Assembly: GCA_023423215.1 (NCBI GenBank)
Contig: JAFAFZ010000401.1
Span: forward strand, 1-7,251
Reading direction: 5' to 3'
Length of the DNA: 7,251 nt
Source of the DNA: Actinomycetes bacterium
GTDB lineage: Bacteria > Actinomycetota > Acidimicrobiia > Acidimicrobiales > Microtrichaceae
In this document: one piece after another, positions 6,511-7,251 of the stretch
How positions within the stretch are numbered: position 1 is the first letter of the stretch
How the letters are laid out: each line of letters opens with the position of its first letter
Made by a program: the position numbers and the translations under genes
Notes under the pieces: generated by a model
What the model was told of the DNA's origin: nothing
The model's database searches: none
The model's input: only the letters and a program-made list of their open reading frames with translations

Positions 6511-7251
6511 ATGAGCGGCGGGGCCCAGAGCGAACCGAGCGGTCCATTGCCCGAGCCGGGACCTCCCGGCGACCGGGGGTGGCAGCACCCGAGCGAGGTC
6601 GGCCTGGCGGTGCGCGGACGCCACGATCGCAAGCGCTCGGCACGCCTCGCCGCCGGCGTCGTGCTGGGTGGGATCGGCATCCTGGTGACCGGCGTCCTGC
6701 TCGGATCGATGGACGGCCGCGGCGACGTCACCCCCACCACGACCCCGGTCGACGGTGCGTCGCGCTCGGTGGCGCACGTCAGCGTGGTCGAGGGCGAGCG
6801 GACCAGCACGGTGACCGGTGTCGTCGTCGACGCCGAGGGCCACGTCCTGGTCCCGGCGGCCGCGGTCGCCGATGCGGACGAGATCTGGGTGCGCTGCCAC
6901 GACGGCATGTCCGAGCGCACCTCGGTGCTCGGCCAGGACCCGGGCACCGGTCTGGCGGTCCTCCGGCTCGAGCGCCCGGCGGGCGAGCCCGCGGTGGACG
7001 TCGACGACCGGCCCGAGGTCGGCACCGAGGTCGTGACGATGCACGCCCGGGGCGGCAAGGGCGTGAGCGTGCGCAACGGCGTCGTCGAACCGATCGGCGC
7101 CGTGCTCCTGGCCGCCCGACCGACGCCCACGCTGCGCGCCGAGGTCGAGACGGACCCCGTCGGCGACGAACCGGCGTCCGCCGTGCAGGACGGCGGGGTC
7201 GTGTTCGACCGCAGCGGGCGCTGGGTCGGCATGACCGGCGGCGTCGTGGAC
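6511..7251 (+). CDS. Membrane-anchored HtrA/Do-like protein with degenerate catalytic triad (3' end beyond window)
   Basis: The frame stays open for 247 codons to the window edge, so the gene is partial. The product has a Pro/Gly-rich cytoplasmic N-terminus with the motif W-Q-H-P-S-E (24-29), basic residues R-H-D-R-K-R (37-42), one membrane segment (about 44-66), a Thr/Pro linker (73-80), then a trypsin-like domain from about 86. That domain follows the HtrA pattern without gaps: T-G-V-V-V-D-A-E-G-H-V-L (102-113) matches the G-S-G-V-V-I-D-x-x-G-Y-I-L strand, and G-Q-D-P-G-T-G-L-A-V-L-R-L (141-153) matches G-x-D-x-x-T-D-L-A-V-L-R-I. E-T-D-P then D-G-G-V-V-F-D-R-S-G-R-W-V-G-M (213-241) matches Q-T-D-A then S-G-G-P-L-V-D-x-x-G-x-V-V-G-I. 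The catalytic positions are Ala117 for His, Gly147 for Asp and Asp227 for Ser, so proteolysis is not expected. Codon third positions are strongly GC, as in a real gene. A C-terminal PDZ domain could lie past the edge. The start at 6511 has no Shine-Dalgarno. Confidence 0.75.
   Translation, partial: MSGGAQSEPSGPLPEPGPPGDRGWQHPSEVGLAVRGRHDRKRSARLAAGVVLGGIGILVTGVLLGSMDGRGDVTPTTTPVDGASRSVAHVSVVEGERTSTVTGVVVDAEGHVLVPAAAVADADEIWVRCHDGMSERTSVLGQDPGTGLAVLRLERPAGEPAVDVDDRPEVGTEVVTMHARGGKGVSVRNGVVEPIGAVLLAARPTPTLRAEVETDPVGDEPASAVQDGGVVFDRSGRWVGMTGGVVD

Noticed and set aside
6240..7232. Minus-strand open frames of 330 codons opposite the HtrA-like gene
   Set aside because: They are Pro/Arg/Thr/Ser-rich without motifs and overlap a plus-strand frame with a coherent membrane segment and HtrA pattern. 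Only the last 63 codons (6052-6243) of the other long minus frame look real.

Overview
The window is about 70% GC by eye. It looks like chromosomal DNA of a high-GC actinobacterium. I infer class Acidimicrobiia or a near relative, because a typical MreB, a branched-chain amino acid ABC operon with a lipoprotein binding protein, and a membrane protein with an N-terminal 'W-x-H-P-S-E' motif occur together. No rRNA, tRNA, mobile element or CRISPR array is visible, so the placement rests on protein resemblance only.

Region 1 (36-4899, minus strand) is a complete five-gene high-affinity branched-chain amino acid (LIV/HAAT-type) transporter operon. It is read livG -> livF -> livH -> livM -> livK. 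The junctions are a 4-bp ATGA overlap, a 5-nt gap, a second 4-bp ATGA overlap and a 1-nt gap, so all five genes should share one mRNA and be translationally coupled. Two cytoplasmic ATPases (LivG, LivF) drive two membrane permeases (LivH, LivM), fed by a surface-tethered lipoprotein receptor (LivK). The strongest Shine-Dalgarno of the operon, a full AGGAGG, sits in front of livK. A 146-bp spacer (4900-5045) carries a candidate promoter with a dyad.

Region 2 (5046-6243, minus strand) is a two-gene unit: a 63-residue single-span membrane protein, then mreB. The preferred mreB start is a GTG that overlaps the small gene by 35 bp. No mreC, mreD or pbp2 flanks mreB within the window.

Region 3 (6511 to the window end, plus strand) is the 5' part of a divergently transcribed gene. 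It encodes a membrane-anchored protein with the fold signature of HtrA/Do-type trypsin-like proteases. All three positions that align with the catalytic His-Asp-Ser triad are replaced, by Ala117, Gly147 and Asp227. It is therefore probably a pseudoprotease, and it shares a 267-bp divergent control region with the small membrane protein/mreB unit. This is the most interesting part of the window. The transporter operon is otherwise conventional.
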